Assembly: GCF_015350905.1 (NCBI RefSeq)
Contig: NZ_JADKRZ010000002.1
Coordinates: 434,001 to 498,000 of the forward strand
Origin: Curtobacterium sp. VKM Ac-2865
GTDB taxonomy: Bacteria > Actinomycetota > Actinomycetes > Actinomycetales > Microbacteriaceae
DNA length: 64,000 nucleotides
Direction of reading: 5' to 3'
The translations under genes were made by a program, and so were the position numbers. Positions 43,405 to 50,832 of this stretch are shown piece after piece (positions within the stretch are counted from its first letter, which is position 1; each line of letters begins with the position of its first letter). A model generated the notes under the pieces. The model saw nothing but the letters and a program-made list of their open reading frames with translations. It did not search any database and was not told the DNA's origin.

Positions 43405-43423
43405 GCGAGCCGAACTAGCGCCG

Positions 43424-44218
43424 TCAGCGCCCGGCGCCGAACCGCGTCGTCACACCGGGGGAGTAGAGCACCGAGTCCGGCGCCAGCGACGTCAGCGCGA
43501 GCGGCAGCCCCGCGGCACCGATCAGGTCGTCCCGCAGCGTCGCGACCGTCCCGCGGTGCAGTGCCCACGGCTCGTGCTCGTTCGGCCAGTACCGCGTCGC
43601 GCCGGCCCGCCGCACGTGCATGCCCCACCGCGCCGTCAGGAAGGTCTCGAGCGTGCTCGGCTCCGCGATCGCCTCGCCCACGTCGACCTCGACGAGGGAC
43701 CGCAGGTGGGACCCGTGCCGCCGCGTCGCGTACCCGACGCGACCGTCACCGGAGCGGTACTCGGCGTTCGCCCACCAGTACGGCAGGCCGGTGGCCACGC
43801 GGGCACCGATCGTCGGCAGGAGCTTCCCCGCGTCGAGCGACAGGAACACCACCCCGTGCTGCCCGCGCTCGTCCACCGTGTAGACGCGCACGTTCACCTC
43901 GACGAAGTCGCCGATCGACCCCGTCCGTCCGAGCGGCCCGAGCGGCGGGAAGCGGGTGTCCTCGAACCGGAACCCGATGAGGCCCACCCAGGTGGTCACC
44001 CCGTCGTCCACCCCGTCGACGCTCATCGTGTCGGGCCGCGTGCCGGCGGGCAGCAGGGGTGCGACGGCGGACACGTCGACCCGCCAGTGCACGAAGACGA
44101 CGTCGAGCCAGTCCTGCGAGATCCAGGGACGGCCCGTCAGGCCGGGGGCAGCGGACGGGAGGCTCGGTGCGGCTCCCGCAGGTCGGGTGTCGGTCAAGTG
44201 AGACGCATGCCTTCGCAT
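43424..44218 (-). CDS. DUF2071 (YqjF-like) protein
   Basis: A 264-aa protein of the DUF2071/YqjF family, a beta-barrel related to acetoacetate decarboxylase. Diagnostic parts: DWLDVVFVHWRVDVSAVAPL, LLPAGTRPDTMSVDGVDDG, VNVRVYTVDERGQHGVVFLS and GLPYWWANAEY. The biochemical function is unknown. The first 25 residues are poorly conserved, contain a copy of the GGGAGGCTCG DNA motif, and a start nearer GRPWISQDWLD is possible. Confidence 0.82.
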   Translation of the reverse strand: MRRHASHLTDTRPAGAAPSLPSAAPGLTGRPWISQDWLDVVFVHWRVDVSAVAPLLPAGTRPDTMSVDGVDDGVTTWVGLIGFRFEDTRFPPLGPLGRTGSIGDFVEVNVRVYTVDERGQHGVVFLSLDAGKLLPTIGARVATGLPYWWANAEYRSGDGRVGYATRRHGSHLRSLVEVDVGEAIAEPSTLETFLTARWGMHVRRAGATRYWPNEHEPWALHRGTVATLRDDLIGAAGLPLALTSLAPDSVLYSPGVTTRFGAGR

Positions 44219-44282
44219 GCAGTCGAACCTACGCCGAGCGCCTCCGCTGGATCCGGCGGTTGGCTGAGCCCCGGTCGCAGGA

Positions 44283-44720
44283 CTACGCGGACTCGCGAGA
44301 GACCAGGCGGGACAGCACGATCGCGGAGCGCGTGTGGTCGACCTGGGGCGCTAGCCGGACGCGGTCGAGCGCTTCCTCGAGCGCAGGCAGGTCCTTCGAG
44401 CGCATGTGCACCACGGCGTCGGCACTGCCGGTGACCGTGCCGGCGTCGACGACCTCGGGCACGGAGTCGAGCAGCGTCCGGAGTTCGTCGGGCGAGACCG
44501 TGCCGCGGCAGTAGAGCTCCACCCAGGCCTCGGTGCCACGGTCCTCGACCGCGGGGTCGACCTTGATCGTGAACCCGCGGATGACCCCGTCGGCGACCAG
44601 ACGGTCCACGCGACGCTTGACGGCCGACGCCGAGAGCCCGACGACCGACCCGATGTCGCCGTATCCGGCGCGGGCGTTCTCCCGGAGCTGGTCCAGGATG
44701 CGGTGGTCGAGCGAGTCCAT
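44283..44720 (-). CDS. Lrp/AsnC-family regulator
   Basis: A 145-aa amino-acid-responsive regulator. HTH: LDHRILDQLRENARAGYGDI and VGLSASAVKRRVDRLVADGV; the RAM ligand domain includes GFTIKVDPAVEDRG, EAWVELYCRG and the GTVTGSADAVVHMRSKDLP strand with the conserved G-x-x-D/A. Start MDSLDHR at 44720. Divergent from ddaH-rocD, which it probably controls in response to arginine or a related amino acid. Confidence 0.9.
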   Translation of the reverse strand: MDSLDHRILDQLRENARAGYGDIGSVVGLSASAVKRRVDRLVADGVIRGFTIKVDPAVEDRGTEAWVELYCRGTVSPDELRTLLDSVPEVVDAGTVTGSADAVVHMRSKDLPALEEALDRVRLAPQVDHTRSAIVLSRLVSRESA

Positions 44721-44765
44721 CGGCAGCCATCGTACGCGCAGTCGTTGCGAGGACGTCGGGGTGCA

Positions 44766-44819
44766 CGCACGAAACGTGCGCGATCCGGTGCTGTGGCGGT
44801 CGGCGTGCACTCCTAGACT
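44766..44819 (+). promoter_or_regulatory. Possible ddaH promoter and Lrp-site region
   Basis: CGCAC-GAAAC-GTGCG (44766-44780) is a perfect 5-bp-arm inverted repeat, and GTGCAC occurs at 44761-44766 and 44805-44810. TAGACT (44814-44819) is a plausible -10 about 110 bp before ddaH. The -35 is poor, as expected for an activated promoter. The arrangement suits Lrp-type control of the divergent pair. Confidence 0.4.
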
Positions 44820-44935
44820 GATGCTCGGCGTCGACCTGGTCCGCCGCGGTACCGGCGAGTGAGCCTGCATCTCGCCGAGGTTGGTCCAGTGGTGGTTCCT
44901 GGCAGGCTCGGGCCCGAAGTCCCAGGAGGACTCCA

Positions 44936-45832
44936 GTGTCGAACCCCGCACCCAACACCGTGTCTGCGGCCGCTCCGGCCCGCACCGCGACGAAGCGCAC
45001 CATCCTCATGTGCAAGCCCGACTTCTACACGGTCAGCTACCGGATCAACCCCTGGATGCACCCCGAGGACCCGACGGACACCGCCAAGGCCGTCGCCCAG
45101 TGGCAGGAGCTGTACGACGTCTACCAGGGGCTCGGCTTCGAGATCCACCTGATCGACCCCGTCGACGGCCTGCCCGACATGGTCTACGCGGCCAACGGCG
45201 GGTTCGTGCTCGACGGTGTGGCGTACGGCGCGAAGTTCCAGTACCCCGAGCGTCAGCCCGAGGGCCCGGCGTACATGGACTGGTTCCGCGCCGCCGGCCT
45301 GCAGGTCGCCGAGCCCGTCGAGACGAACGAGGGCGAGGGCGACTTCCTGCTCGTCGGCGACGTGATCCTCGCCGGCACCGGGTTCCGCTCGGACAGCACC
45401 TCGCACGAGGAGATCGCGAAGGTCTACGGCCGCGACGTCATCACCCTGAAGCTGATCAACCCGAGCTTCTACCACCTCGACACCGCCATCGCCGTGCTCG
45501 ACCCGGAGCCCACCGCCGACGGCACCTCGAACATCGCGTACCTCGAGTCCGCGTTCGACGAGCCCTCGCTGGCGATCCTCCGTGAGCGGTTCCCGGACGC
45601 GATCATCGCCACTGAGGAGGACGCGGCCATCCTCGGCCTGAACTCCTACTCCGACGGCTACAACATCGTGATCGCGGCCCGTGCGACCACGTTCGCCGAG
45701 CAGCTGCGCGCGAAGGGCTACAACCCGATCGGCGTCGACCTGTCCGAGCTCCTCCTCGGTGGCGGCGGCGTGAAGTGCTGCACGCTCGACCTGCACCCGG
45801 TCGGCACCGGCAACTCCGTCGCGCGGTCCTGA
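44936..45832 (+). CDS. ddaH: Dimethylarginine dimethylaminohydrolase-like amidinohydrolase
   Basis: Guanidine-modifying enzyme of the amidinotransferase superfamily, 298 aa, predicted to hydrolyse methylarginine or arginine-type guanidines to citrulline/ornithine-level products. The catalytic cysteine lies in GGGGVKCCTLDLHPVG, the histidine in SFYHLDTAIAVLD, and acids in DMVYAANGGFVLDG and NEGEGDFLLVGD. GTG start with AGGAGG. TGATG overlap with rocD shows both act in the same catabolic route to glutamate semialdehyde. Confidence 0.87.
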   Translation: MSNPAPNTVSAAAPARTATKRTILMCKPDFYTVSYRINPWMHPEDPTDTAKAVAQWQELYDVYQGLGFEIHLIDPVDGLPDMVYAANGGFVLDGVAYGAKFQYPERQPEGPAYMDWFRAAGLQVAEPVETNEGEGDFLLVGDVILAGTGFRSDSTSHEEIAKVYGRDVITLKLINPSFYHLDTAIAVLDPEPTADGTSNIAYLESAFDEPSLAILRERFPDAIIATEEDAAILGLNSYSDGYNIVIAARATTFAEQLRAKGYNPIGVDLSELLLGGGGVKCCTLDLHPVGTGNSVARS

Positions 45833-47100
45833 TGGACACCGCACCGGACACCACACCCGGCAGCGCGACGGCCGCAGGCACCTCCGTGACCGGCACCAAC
45901 ACGGCTGCCGCCCTCGCCGTCGAGGACCGTGCGCTCGCCCACAACTACAGCCCGCTGCCCGTCGTCATCGCCTCCGGTGACGGCGCCTGGGTGACGGACG
46001 TCGACGGCAAGCGCTACCTGGACGGCCTCGCCGCGTACTCGGCGGTGAACTTCGGCCACGGCAACCCGCGGCTGCTCGACGCCGCCAGGGCGCAGCTCGA
46101 CCGGGTGACCCTGACGAGCCGCGCGTTCGTCAACGACCGGCTCGGCCCGTTCGCCGAGTCGCTCGCCGCCCTCACCGGCACGGACATGGTCCTGCCCATG
46201 AACACCGGTGCCGAGGCCGTCGAGTCCGCGATCAAGGTGTCGCGGGCCTGGGGCTACCGGGTGAAGGGCGTGCCGCAGGGGCAGGCCACGATCATCGTCG
46301 CCGGCGGGAACTTCCACGGCCGCACGACGACGATCATCTCGTTCTCCGACGACCCCGACGCGCGCAACGACTTCGGCCCGTACACGCCGGGGTTCCGCAC
46401 GGTGCCGTACGGCGACGCCGCTGCGCTCCGCGAGGCCATGGACGAGACCGTCGTCGCCGTGCTGCTCGAGCCGATCCAGGGCGAGGGCGGCGTGGTCATC
46501 CCGCCCGCCGAGTACCTGCCGGCCGTGCGCGAGGTCTGCGACGAGTTCGGCGCGTTGTTCATCGCCGACGAGATCCAGTCCGGCCTCGGTCGCACCGGGC
46601 ACACCCTCGCGGTGTCGCGCGTCGGCGTCCGGCCCGACCTCATCACGCTCGGCAAGGCCCTCGGCGGCGGCATCGTCCCGGTGTCCGCGGTCGTCGGGTC
46701 GCGCGAGGTGCTCGGCGTCCTGCGTCCGGGCGAGCACGGCTCCACGTTCGGCGGCAACCCGCTCGCCGCAGCCGTCGGTGCCGAGGTCGTCGCGATGCTC
46801 GACGAGGGCACGTTCCAGCAGCGGGCCCTCGCGGGCGAGCCGGTCCTGCGCGGCCTGCTCGACGACCTCGTCGGGCACGGCGTCGTGTCGCACCGCGTCG
46901 CCGGGCTCTGGGCGGGCATCGACATCGACCCCGCCATCGGCACCGGCAAGGAGATCGCGAAGGCCATGGCCGCCCGCGGGGTCCTCGTGAAGGACACCCA
47001 CGGATCGACGATCCGCTTCGCCCCGCCGCTCGTCGTCACCGACGACGAGGTCGCCACCGCGATCGGAGCCCTGGCCGCGGTCCTGCGCGACCGCAGCTGA
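45832..47100 (+). CDS. rocD: Ornithine--oxo-acid transaminase
   Basis: PLP enzyme converting ornithine and 2-oxoglutarate to glutamate semialdehyde. 422 aa. Markers: LPVVIASGDGAWVTDVDGKR, MNTGAEAVESAIKVSRAWGY, the PLP aspartate in FIADEIQSGLGRTGH and the PLP lysine in LITLGKALGGGIVP. The 3' end is intact, but the last 186 bp occur a second time at 48557-48744 beyond an AT-rich insert, so this 3' end may have been brought in by the insertion. Confidence 0.95.
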   Translation: MDTAPDTTPGSATAAGTSVTGTNTAAALAVEDRALAHNYSPLPVVIASGDGAWVTDVDGKRYLDGLAAYSAVNFGHGNPRLLDAARAQLDRVTLTSRAFVNDRLGPFAESLAALTGTDMVLPMNTGAEAVESAIKVSRAWGYRVKGVPQGQATIIVAGGNFHGRTTTIISFSDDPDARNDFGPYTPGFRTVPYGDAAALREAMDETVVAVLLEPIQGEGGVVIPPAEYLPAVREVCDEFGALFIADEIQSGLGRTGHTLAVSRVGVRPDLITLGKALGGGIVPVSAVVGSREVLGVLRPGEHGSTFGGNPLAAAVGAEVVAMLDEGTFQQRALAGEPVLRGLLDDLVGHGVVSHRVAGLWAGIDIDPAIGTGKEIAKAMAARGVLVKDTHGSTIRFAPPLVVTDDEVATAIGALAAVLRDRS

Positions 47101-47119
47101 CCGAGGCAGCGCACCCATT

Positions 47120-48301
47120 TCACTGGAAGAATGCGGTAAGGGCGGCACCAGCGGCACCGCCAATCACTGCTGAAGTAATGACGCCAATCAACTCGATGCT
47201 ACGCGACTGCCGCGTGCTGAGAAGGTCCACCACGGCTCGAGCATGTGGAACGTAGTCAGGTATGTCTCGAGAAGATTCGATGTTGAACACCGGTGCAATA
47301 ATCTTCTTACCCGAGGCTGAACGAATAGAATTCCAACGTTCTTTACTTGCTGCGAAGCTTCGCTTCTCCTCGAGGTCGACTGCGAGTATTTCGAGCATCA
47401 AGTCATTTGCTGACTTACCTGCGCTCCACACGCGACGAAGCCAGCTTCGGAAACCAGGCGCTCGGTGAAGTTCCACGAGTTTCTGTAGTTGAGTTTCAAT
47501 ATATTGCCTGGTTAAGGCGCTGATAGCCATTTCGGATACCAGATCATAAAACACCGCAGCGGATTCAGAGATAACGGCTCTGAGGAAGTCATAGGCGTCC
47601 TCGACCGTCATCACTCCAGGTTGTTGGGCGATGCGCATGGTCACCCATTTGTAGCCCGGCGTATCGATCACAGTCACTCTGTCAGCCTCGTCGACGGGGC
47701 CAGACTCGGGTGCATTCAGTACCAGGTTAAGCCATGCAGGACTTGGGCCCATGCAGACGAACTTGATCGGGTTGCCTGCTGGGATCTGTTTGTCGAATTC
47801 TCTTTTCAGAAATTCTCGAACGATGGCGACCGCAGTGGAAGGGTCTTGATGGTCGTCATACGTGCGAACGAAGGCGACCGGCATGCCAAATGCGTAGGAA
47901 ATATGCACGGTGAATCGAGTCCCCCTCCGATTTTCGACGTATGGAAAAACTTCGTTCTGTATGTGCACCGGAATGGTGGCATCGAACCGGATTTGACCGT
48001 TGACGGGGTGAGGTCGAAAATCTCCACCGCGGTGAAGCGAGGAATGTGGTAGCGAGTGCAGCGCAGCTCTAGTAGTCTCGCGCCAATTGAAAGGGTGGTC
48101 ACCGCGGACCGAGTGAAAGCCACTGACCTCGATATTGTCCAAGCTTGGAATTGATCGGAGTGCAGCTTCCACATCCTGGGACCATGAGTGAATTGAATAG
48201 CTTCCTTCTGGGTTCACCATCGTAAGGAGATCGGCGTCAGGAGCTTCAAAGGTGTAACAGCCAATGCCAAAGTAAATCGGGTGTTGCGTTTGAATGGTCA
48301 T
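47120..48301 (-). CDS. Unrecognised 393-aa protein with C-terminal membrane anchor
   Basis: I do not recognise the family. Codon use is AT-tolerant, unlike all neighbours. The N-terminal 200 residues look like an alpha/beta domain (PIYFGIGCYTFEAPDADLLT; TIPVHIQNEVFPYVENRRGT; FTVHISYAFGMPVAFVRTYD). The middle is helical (EDAYDFLRAVISESAAVFYD). Near the end a basic stretch precedes one C-terminal helix, IGVITSAVIGGAAGAALTAF, giving a tail-anchored protein facing the cytoplasm. ATG 48301 overlaps the stop of the 44-aa gene (ATGA); the GTG at 48337 is an alternative. A defence or stress role is possible but unproven. Confidence 0.7.
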   Translation of the reverse strand: MTIQTQHPIYFGIGCYTFEAPDADLLTMVNPEGSYSIHSWSQDVEAALRSIPSLDNIEVSGFHSVRGDHPFNWRETTRAALHSLPHSSLHRGGDFRPHPVNGQIRFDATIPVHIQNEVFPYVENRRGTRFTVHISYAFGMPVAFVRTYDDHQDPSTAVAIVREFLKREFDKQIPAGNPIKFVCMGPSPAWLNLVLNAPESGPVDEADRVTVIDTPGYKWVTMRIAQQPGVMTVEDAYDFLRAVISESAAVFYDLVSEMAISALTRQYIETQLQKLVELHRAPGFRSWLRRVWSAGKSANDLMLEILAVDLEEKRSFAASKERWNSIRSASGKKIIAPVFNIESSRDIPDYVPHARAVVDLLSTRQSRSIELIGVITSAVIGGAAGAALTAFFQ

Positions 48302-48432
48302 CTGAATATCGTACCCAAGAGATCTAGATCGGCGCACTTCCTGCAGGAGTGGAAGGCGGCTAACCTCTCTTCGGTAAGCCGGAGAGTCTCCTCCTCCCCC
48401 CCCCCCCGAGATTTAAGGCGAAAGAGGTCCAT
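48298..48432 (-). CDS. Small 44-aa protein with CxxC, translationally coupled to the 393-aa gene
   Basis: Starts MDLFRLKSRGGGEEETL and ends HSCRKCADLDLLGTIFR, with its TGA overlapping the ATG of the downstream gene. The reading frame crosses a run of twelve G (minus strand), which encodes the RGGG segment. With any length not a multiple of three from the present one the frame would be lost. The CRKC pair could hold a metal. Start ATG 48432 has only a weak AAGAG site. Open frame further upstream is the shadow of the rocD fragment. Confidence 0.5.
   Translation of the reverse strand: MDLFRLKSRGGGEEETLRLTEERLAAFHSCRKCADLDLLGTIFR
48396..48407. repeat. C12 (G12) homopolymer tract
   Basis: Twelve consecutive C on the plus strand inside the small coupled gene. 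Tracts of this length slip readily during replication, so the frame of the small gene, and through coupling the 393-aa gene, could vary between cells. The exact length may also be a sequencing error. Confidence 0.75.
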
Positions 48433-48556
48433 CTCTTGTGTCTGGCTGCGATCATGCCAGGCCAGGGGAGCAGTACTACCTCTGTCGGCGGACGTGGTCA
48501 GTGAACTGCGGCAGGTTCGAGCGACCCGTACACTCGTCTCCTCGGCGATAAGCGCG

Positions 48557-48744
48557 ATCGACATCGACCCCCCGCCATCGGCACCGGCAAGGAGATCGCC
48601 AAGGCCATGGCGACCCGCGAGGTCCTCGTGAAGGACACCCACGGGTGGACGATCCGCTTCGCACCGCCGCTCGTTGTCACGGACGACGAGGTCGCCATGG
48701 CGATTGGGGCCCTGGCGGCGGTCCTGAATGACCGCAGCTGACCC
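48557..48744 (+). pseudogene. Decayed second copy of the rocD 3' end
   Basis: Matches 46918-47103 at about 90% (some 17 substitutions) with one 2-base insertion in a C run (C6 versus C4). Its reading frame still gives IAKAMATREVLVKDTHGWTI and ends NDRS at a stop, compared with AMAARGVLVKDTHGSTI and RDRS in the intact gene. Substitutions at otherwise conserved residues, no start codon and no 5' part mark it as a non-functional remnant. Homology begins exactly at ATCGACATCGACC and ends just after the stop. Confidence 0.88.
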
Positions 48745-48804
48745 ACCGGGCCCGCGCCGAACCTCCCGGGCGGCGGAGTGCCGGTCCTGTCTCGCACGAC
48801 AGAA

Positions 48805-48842
48805 ATCGGCTCGCACCATGCAATTACGTGGTGCGAGCCGAT
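48805..48842 (-). terminator. Terminator after epimerase gene
   Basis: ATCGGCTCGCACCA and TGGTGCGAGCCGAT form a perfect 14-bp stem around a 10-nt loop. On the minus strand it is followed by TTTCTGTCG, a weak U-tract, so it fits Rho-independent termination of the epimerase transcript. The flanking 48745-48908 region has no gene. Confidence 0.75.
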
Positions 48843-48908
48843 CTCCGTTGTGCGGCACCTTCCTCAAGCGGCCGGTGCCCCCCGCCGCCGCCGCGTCGGG
48901 CCGCCGCG

Positions 48909-49901
48909 TCAGACCGCCCAGCGCTCCGCGAGCTGGTCCATCCGCGCGTCGAGTCCCTCGTCGACGACCTGTTCCTCCGGGTGTGCCTCGTACCAGGCGA
49001 TGACCTCGCGAGCGCCCTGCCGGTAGGTCGTGCGCGGCCGGTACCACGGCACCAGCGACCGGATCTTGCTGTTGTCGAACACCGAGCTGTTGGCCTTGTC
49101 GCCGAGCAGCGCCGCGCCCCAGTCCTCGTCGACGGCCGCGATGGCCTCCGCCGGCACGTGCACGATCTTCAGGTCCTCGACGCCTGCCGCGGCGGCGAGC
49201 TCGGCCGCGATCGCGTTCCAGGTCGGCGCCTCGTCGCTCGTGATCGTGAAGGCCTCGCCGATCGCCGAAGCGTTGTCGAGCAGCCCGGTGAAGCCCACCG
49301 CGAAGTCGCGGCTGTGCGTGAGGGTCCACAGCGAGGTGCCGTCACCCGTGATGATGACCGGCTTGCCGGCGCGCATGCGCGCGATCGCCGTCCACCCGCC
49401 GGTCAGCGGCAGCTTCGTCTCGTCGTAGGTGTGCGACGGCCGCACGATCGTCACCGGGAAGTCCTGCTCCCGGTAGGCCTCCATGAGCAGCTCCTCGCAC
49501 GCGATCTTGTCGCGCGAGTACTGCCAGAACGGGTTCTTCAACGGCGTCGACTCCGTGATCGGCAGGTGCGTCGCCGGCGTCTGGTACGCCGAGGCGGAGC
49601 TGATGAACACGTACTGCCGGGTCCGGCCCGCGAAGAACTCCACGTCCGCCTGCACCTGGTCCGGCGTGAAGGCGATCCAGTTCACGACCGTGTCGAAGTG
49701 GCGGTCGCCCAGCACCTCCGCCAGGGCGGTGCGGTCCGACACGTCGGCCTGGAGGCGCGTCACGCTGTCCGGGATCGGCCTGCCTCCGGTGGTCCCACGG
49801 TTCAGGACCGTGACGTCGTACCCCTGCTGGGTGGCCTCCGTGACGCATGCGGCGCTGATGACGCCGCTCCCGCCGATGAACAGGACGCTCGCTCCGGTCA
49901 T
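48909..49901 (-). CDS. NAD-dependent epimerase/dehydratase family protein
   Basis: Extended SDR of 330 aa. Rossmann loop VLFIGGSGVISAACVTEATQ, catalytic serine in YVFISSASAYQTPATH and Y-x-x-x-K in FWQYSRDKIACEELL. The substrate loop IVRPSHTYDETKLPL and sugar-binding C-terminal part suggest a nucleotide-sugar substrate, but none can be named. ATG 49901 follows AAGGAG. It lies 56 bp after the Abi-type gene and may be co-transcribed with it. Confidence 0.87.
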   Translation of the reverse strand: MTGASVLFIGGSGVISAACVTEATQQGYDVTVLNRGTTGGRPIPDSVTRLQADVSDRTALAEVLGDRHFDTVVNWIAFTPDQVQADVEFFAGRTRQYVFISSASAYQTPATHLPITESTPLKNPFWQYSRDKIACEELLMEAYREQDFPVTIVRPSHTYDETKLPLTGGWTAIARMRAGKPVIITGDGTSLWTLTHSRDFAVGFTGLLDNASAIGEAFTITSDEAPTWNAIAAELAAAAGVEDLKIVHVPAEAIAAVDEDWGAALLGDKANSSVFDNSKIRSLVPWYRPRTTYRQGAREVIAWYEAHPEEQVVDEGLDARMDQLAERWAV

Positions 49902-49957
49902 TGATGACTCCTTCGTCGTGGTGGTCGTGCGCACTGCACTCTTCCCGATCCTGCACC

Positions 49958-50626
49958 TCACGCGCTGGGCCGGGCGCCCAGTACCGCCCGGAGGCTCGTC
50001 ACGTCCTGGGCCCACTCCGCGGCCGCTGGGTGGATCCAGCCGAGGAGTTCGATCGCGTAGTCGTGGTCCCGATCGAGGTCGCGTGCATGGAGGGGCTCGT
50101 GGTGTGCGGCGCGGTTGCGGACGAAGTGCAGTTGCTGCAGGCGCGCCCGGACCTCGCGCTGACGGGTCAGGAGGTCATGAGGACCGTGGGGGAACGCGGC
50201 GTGGAGAACTGGGATCCAGAGAGTCGTCAGGTAGCGCGATTCCACGAGGTACCGCCAGAACCCGAAGGTCAGTTCCGCCACGACACGGCCGTGTACCTCG
50301 GGACGTCGCCCGTTCCGCGTCGCGCGACCCCTCGCCTTCGCCAGATCGCTCCTGCCCTGGGCGTCCAGGCGGACCTCCTCGAACCAGGTGCTGTCCGGGT
50401 GTCGCCTCCTGACCCAGGTGGTCAGTTCACGATCGAGGGCGTTCCGCGCGACGACCTCCACGATGCCGACGAGTTCCGTCACGCCGGCCGACGCCCGCAT
50501 GTTCCACTCGTAGAGCGTCAGCGCGCCGCGGAGGTCGGGAGTCGCGTCGACGTACGACCGCAGGCGACTCGGAGTCAAGAGCGCGCGGACTGCATCAGTG
50601 CTCGGTGTGCCCCTGTTGCTTCCCAT
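49958..50626 (-). CDS. Abi_2/AbiF-type HEPN protein
   Basis: A 222-aa protein of the Abi_2 family (AbiD/AbiF phage abortive infection). Family markers: LTPSRLRSYVDATPDLRGAL, LYEWNMRASAGVTELVGIVE, ARNALDRELT, VVAELTFGFWRYLVESRYLT and the HEPN RNase motif HFVRNRAAHHEPLHARDL (R-N-x-x-x-H). HEPN proteins cut RNA, so this is a probable toxin or defence effector. It is preceded by a structured leader at 50644-50700. The ribosome site GAGGAGG lies directly after that RNA. GC is normal for the genome. Confidence 0.85.
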   Translation of the reverse strand: MGSNRGTPSTDAVRALLTPSRLRSYVDATPDLRGALTLYEWNMRASAGVTELVGIVEVVARNALDRELTTWVRRRHPDSTWFEEVRLDAQGRSDLAKARGRATRNGRRPEVHGRVVAELTFGFWRYLVESRYLTTLWIPVLHAAFPHGPHDLLTRQREVRARLQQLHFVRNRAAHHEPLHARDLDRDHDYAIELLGWIHPAAAEWAQDVTSLRAVLGARPSA

Positions 50627-50643
50627 CCGCCCTCCTCGTAGAC

Positions 50644-50700
50644 TGATCTTGAAGACCCCGGAACGATCACTGGCCCAGCCACATCGCCGGGGTTTCGTCT
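50644..50700 (-). ncRNA. abiF-like structured RNA upstream of the HEPN gene
   Basis: On the minus strand ACCCCGG (complement of 50687-50693) pairs with CCGGGGT (complement of 50655-50661), extended by GAA/TTC past one bulged C. Inside is a short hairpin TGGC-TGG-GCCA (50671-50681). TGATC (50665-50669) can pair with GATCA (50644-50648) outside the stem, giving a pseudoknot. The leader ends 14 nt before the Abi gene start. I recall a described abiF RNA motif upstream of Abi_2 genes with such a plan; the match is from memory and needs a covariance search. Confidence 0.65.
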
Positions 50701-50832
50701 TTCCCGCTTCTCCGTGTTCCGCTCAAATACACATGTATCACGGGTGGTAGTTCCGGCTGGGTCGATGGCCCCGAGCTGTGGACTACCGTCGGGGCGGACG
50801 CCGCGACGCCGCGGCACGGGAGGAAACTGCAC

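Larger units (their letters stand above)
47104..48556. mobile_element. AT-rich insert flanked by copies of the rocD 3' end
   Basis: About 1.45 kb at roughly 50% GC (sampled lines 47-53%) inside DNA near 70%. The left side abuts the rocD stop; the right side abuts a second copy of the last 186 bp of rocD, about 90% identical. The pattern is that of an element or donor fragment that entered at the rocD 3' end and carried a replacement 3' end. No integrase, transposase or terminal inverted repeat is visible. It holds two minus-strand genes. The segment 48433-48556 before the repeat carries no ORF; TTCACT and TAGTAC on the minus strand are weak promoter candidates. Confidence 0.75.

Noticed and set aside
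44821-44862. Arginine-containing leader peptide (MLGVDLVRRGTGE) before ddaH
   Set aside because: No ribosome site, and the best -10 puts the transcript start downstream of its ATG.
47104-48556. Insertion sequence or prophage remnant
   Set aside because: No transposase, integrase, structural phage gene or terminal inverted repeats; only the rocD tail duplication marks the ends.
48298-49329. A 343-residue minus-strand protein covering the small CxxC ORF
   Set aside because: Its upstream two thirds are the shadow of the epimerase gene and rocD fragment; only the last 44 codons have foreign composition and the stop-start coupling.
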